Shown here: positions 4,799 through 6,222 of the stretch, piece by piece
Layout: each line of letters begins with the position of its first letter
How positions within the stretch are numbered: position 1 is the first letter of the stretch
From: Zoogloeaceae bacterium
GTDB lineage: Bacteria; Pseudomonadota; Gammaproteobacteria; Burkholderiales; Rhodocyclaceae
Direction: 5' to 3'
Length of the DNA: 6,222 nucleotides
Assembly: GCA_031267345.1 (NCBI GenBank)
Contig: JAIRZG010000209.1
Coordinates: 1-6,222, forward strand
Program-made: the position numbers and the translations under genes
Notes under the pieces: generated by a model
Databases searched by the model: none
What the model was told of the DNA's origin: nothing
The model's input: only the letters and a program-made list of their open reading frames with translations

Positions 4799-6222
4799 AT
4801 GACCAGCATCAAGCTTTCCCAGTTCGCCAGCGAACTGAACATGCCGCTAGAGGCGCTTCAGGAGCAGCTTGCACAGGCAGGCGTCAAAAACCGTGATGCC
4901 GGAGACGACATTTCCGATCGCGACAAGACCCGCTTGCTGGATTTTTTGCGCCGCGCCCACGGCGAAGGCAACAAAACCAAGATCACCTTGACGCGCAAGG
5001 AAACTTCGCAAATCAAGTCTACCGACGCGCATGGTCGCGCCCATACCGTGCAGGTGGAAGTCCGTAAAAAACGGGTGCTGGTCAAGCGCGATCCGGAAGC
5101 CGTGGACAAGGTCGCCACGCCGCCCACGCCCAGCGTGGAAGCTCCGCCGCCGCAACCGGAAGTGATCGCGCCAGTCGAAACGCCGACGCTGGCTGAACCT
5201 CCGGCGCAGCGCAAAAAATCCGCCGCCAAATCCCAACCTGAAGCCGCCGAAGCAACGGCATCCGCTCCGTCCGCCAAGCCCGCGCCCAAGGACAAAGCCG
5301 CCAAAGGCAAGCGCGCGACGCCGGAAGACGCGCCCGCCAGGGCAACGGGCAGCGTCAAATCCGGCGCGACCAAACCCGGCAAAAAACCGGCAAAGACCGA
5401 CGAGGCCAAAGCGGAAGACAAGCCGGAAAGCAAACCCGCAATCCGTGAGGCGGCAGTCAAAACGGGCAAGACCAAGGTGGTCAAGAAGCATTCTTTTCTG
5501 GATGAAGCCGAATTGAAGAAGCGCGCCGAAGAAGAACAACGGCATCAAAAATTGCAGGCGCAGCAGGAAAGGGAAATCCGGGAAAAAGAGGAACGTCAGG
5601 CCAGACTGGAGAAACAGCGCAAGGAGGTCGAAGAAAAGCAAAGCGCTGCCGACAAGAAACATAAAAGCGACATTGAAAAGGCGGGCAAGCAAAATGAAGG
5701 CAAGGAAGACGCCAGGCCCGCCCCGTTGTCGCCTGCTGGTCGGGGGGACAAAAAAACCCTGCGTCCCAACAAGGACGGCAACAAAAAAGGGGGCAGGGAC
5801 GCCCGCGACAATGGTCGGAAAAAAGGGCTGAAAACCCGGGGCGCAACCAGCGGCGAAGGCTGGAAGGAAGGACGGCATGGCAAGAAAGGCCATCACCTTG
5901 TCGAAACCGGCGAAGGCAGCTTCCAAGCCCCGACCGAACCCATTGTGCGCGAAGTGCATGTGCCGGAAACCATTTCCGTCGCCGAGCTGGCGCACAAGAT
6001 GTCCGTCAAGGCGGGTGAAGTCATCAAGACGCTGATGAAAATGGGGACGATGGTCACCATCAACCAGATTCTGGATCAGGAAACCGCGATGATTGTGGTC
6101 GAAGAAATGGGTCACGCCGCCATCGCCGCCAAACTCGACGATCCGGACGCCTTTCTCGATGACAGCGCCGTTATCACCGACGCGCCCGCCGAGCCGCGCG
6201 CGCCGGTCGTCACCGTCATGGG
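4799..6222 (+). CDS. infB: Translation initiation factor IF-2, N-terminal part (3' truncated by window)
   Basis: IF-2 is the GTPase that delivers formyl-Met initiator tRNA to the 30S subunit and promotes subunit joining. The 474 complete codons visible run without a stop to the window edge. Residues 1-50 (MTSIKLSQFASELNM...) form the first IF2_N subdomain. Residues about 60-100 look like the IF-2-associated region, including QVEVRKKRVLVKR. A long, low-complexity linker follows (about 105-385): first Pro/Ala/Lys-rich, then a charged probable coiled coil at about 236-300 with many Glu, Lys, Arg and Gln, then Gly/Lys/Arg-rich. The second IF2_N domain lies at about 391-450 (IVREVHVPETISVAELAHKM). 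The window ends at PRAPVVTVMG, immediately before the expected HVDHGKT P-loop. The ATG at 4799 is preceded by AGGGA with a 7-base gap, close to the nusA stop. Alternative internal starts, known for E. coli infB, cannot be judged here. Confidence 0.97.
   Translation, partial: MTSIKLSQFASELNMPLEALQEQLAQAGVKNRDAGDDISDRDKTRLLDFLRRAHGEGNKTKITLTRKETSQIKSTDAHGRAHTVQVEVRKKRVLVKRDPEAVDKVATPPTPSVEAPPPQPEVIAPVETPTLAEPPAQRKKSAAKSQPEAAEATASAPSAKPAPKDKAAKGKRATPEDAPARATGSVKSGATKPGKKPAKTDEAKAEDKPESKPAIREAAVKTGKTKVVKKHSFLDEAELKKRAEEEQRHQKLQAQQEREIREKEERQARLEKQRKEVEEKQSAADKKHKSDIEKAGKQNEGKEDARPAPLSPAGRGDKKTLRPNKDGNKKGGRDARDNGRKKGLKTRGATSGEGWKEGRHGKKGHHLVETGEGSFQAPTEPIVREVHVPETISVAELAHKMSVKAGEVIKTLMKMGTMVTINQILDQETAMIVVEEMGHAAIAAKLDDPDAFLDDSAVITDAPAEPRAPVVTVM

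Noticed and set aside
4847..6115. 422-codon open frame on the minus strand opposite infB
   Set aside because: The Phe/Leu/Gly/Arg-rich translation is what results from reading the Lys/Glu/Ala/Pro-rich IF-2 linker backwards; the plus strand has IF2_N domains.

Overview
The window looks like chromosomal core-gene DNA from a GC-rich proteobacterium, most likely a betaproteobacterium. Two observations support this. A DUF3426 membrane protein is followed directly by a PfkB-family sugar/nucleoside kinase, a pairing I associate with the accB-accC-prmA neighbourhood of betaproteobacteria. The second half is the classical rimP-nusA-infB operon. The assignment rests on recalled gene order and protein style, not on a search.

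Layout. Positions 1-741 hold the C-terminal part of a DUF3426 protein whose start lies outside the window. It is followed after 9 bases by a complete PfkB-family kinase (751-1692), and the two are probably cotranscribed. A strong hairpin at 1703-1739 separates this rightward unit from a convergent minus-strand gene (1745-2395), which encodes a uracil-DNA-glycosylase-superfamily protein of the DNA-deoxyinosine (hypoxanthine) glycosylase type.

Positions 2396-2816 contain no intact gene but are not empty. They hold a decayed fragment of an IS110-family transposase (about 2519-2683), then a promoter with a perfect TATAAT box (2695-2722). After that comes a short leader that can fold into a 5' hairpin, a competing pairing, and an intrinsic terminator with a long T tract ending 15 bases before rimP. 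This is the arrangement expected of a transcription attenuator.

The operon then runs rimP (2817-3287), nusA (3314-4786) and infB (4799 to the window edge). RimP matures the 30S subunit, NusA controls pausing, termination and antitermination by RNA polymerase, and IF2 (infB) brings initiator tRNA to the ribosome, so the operon links transcription elongation with ribosome assembly and translation initiation. The infB reading frame is cut just as its GTPase domain begins.

I found no tRNA, rRNA, CRISPR array or intact mobile element. The most interesting part is the rimP leader, which lies immediately downstream of an insertion-sequence remnant.
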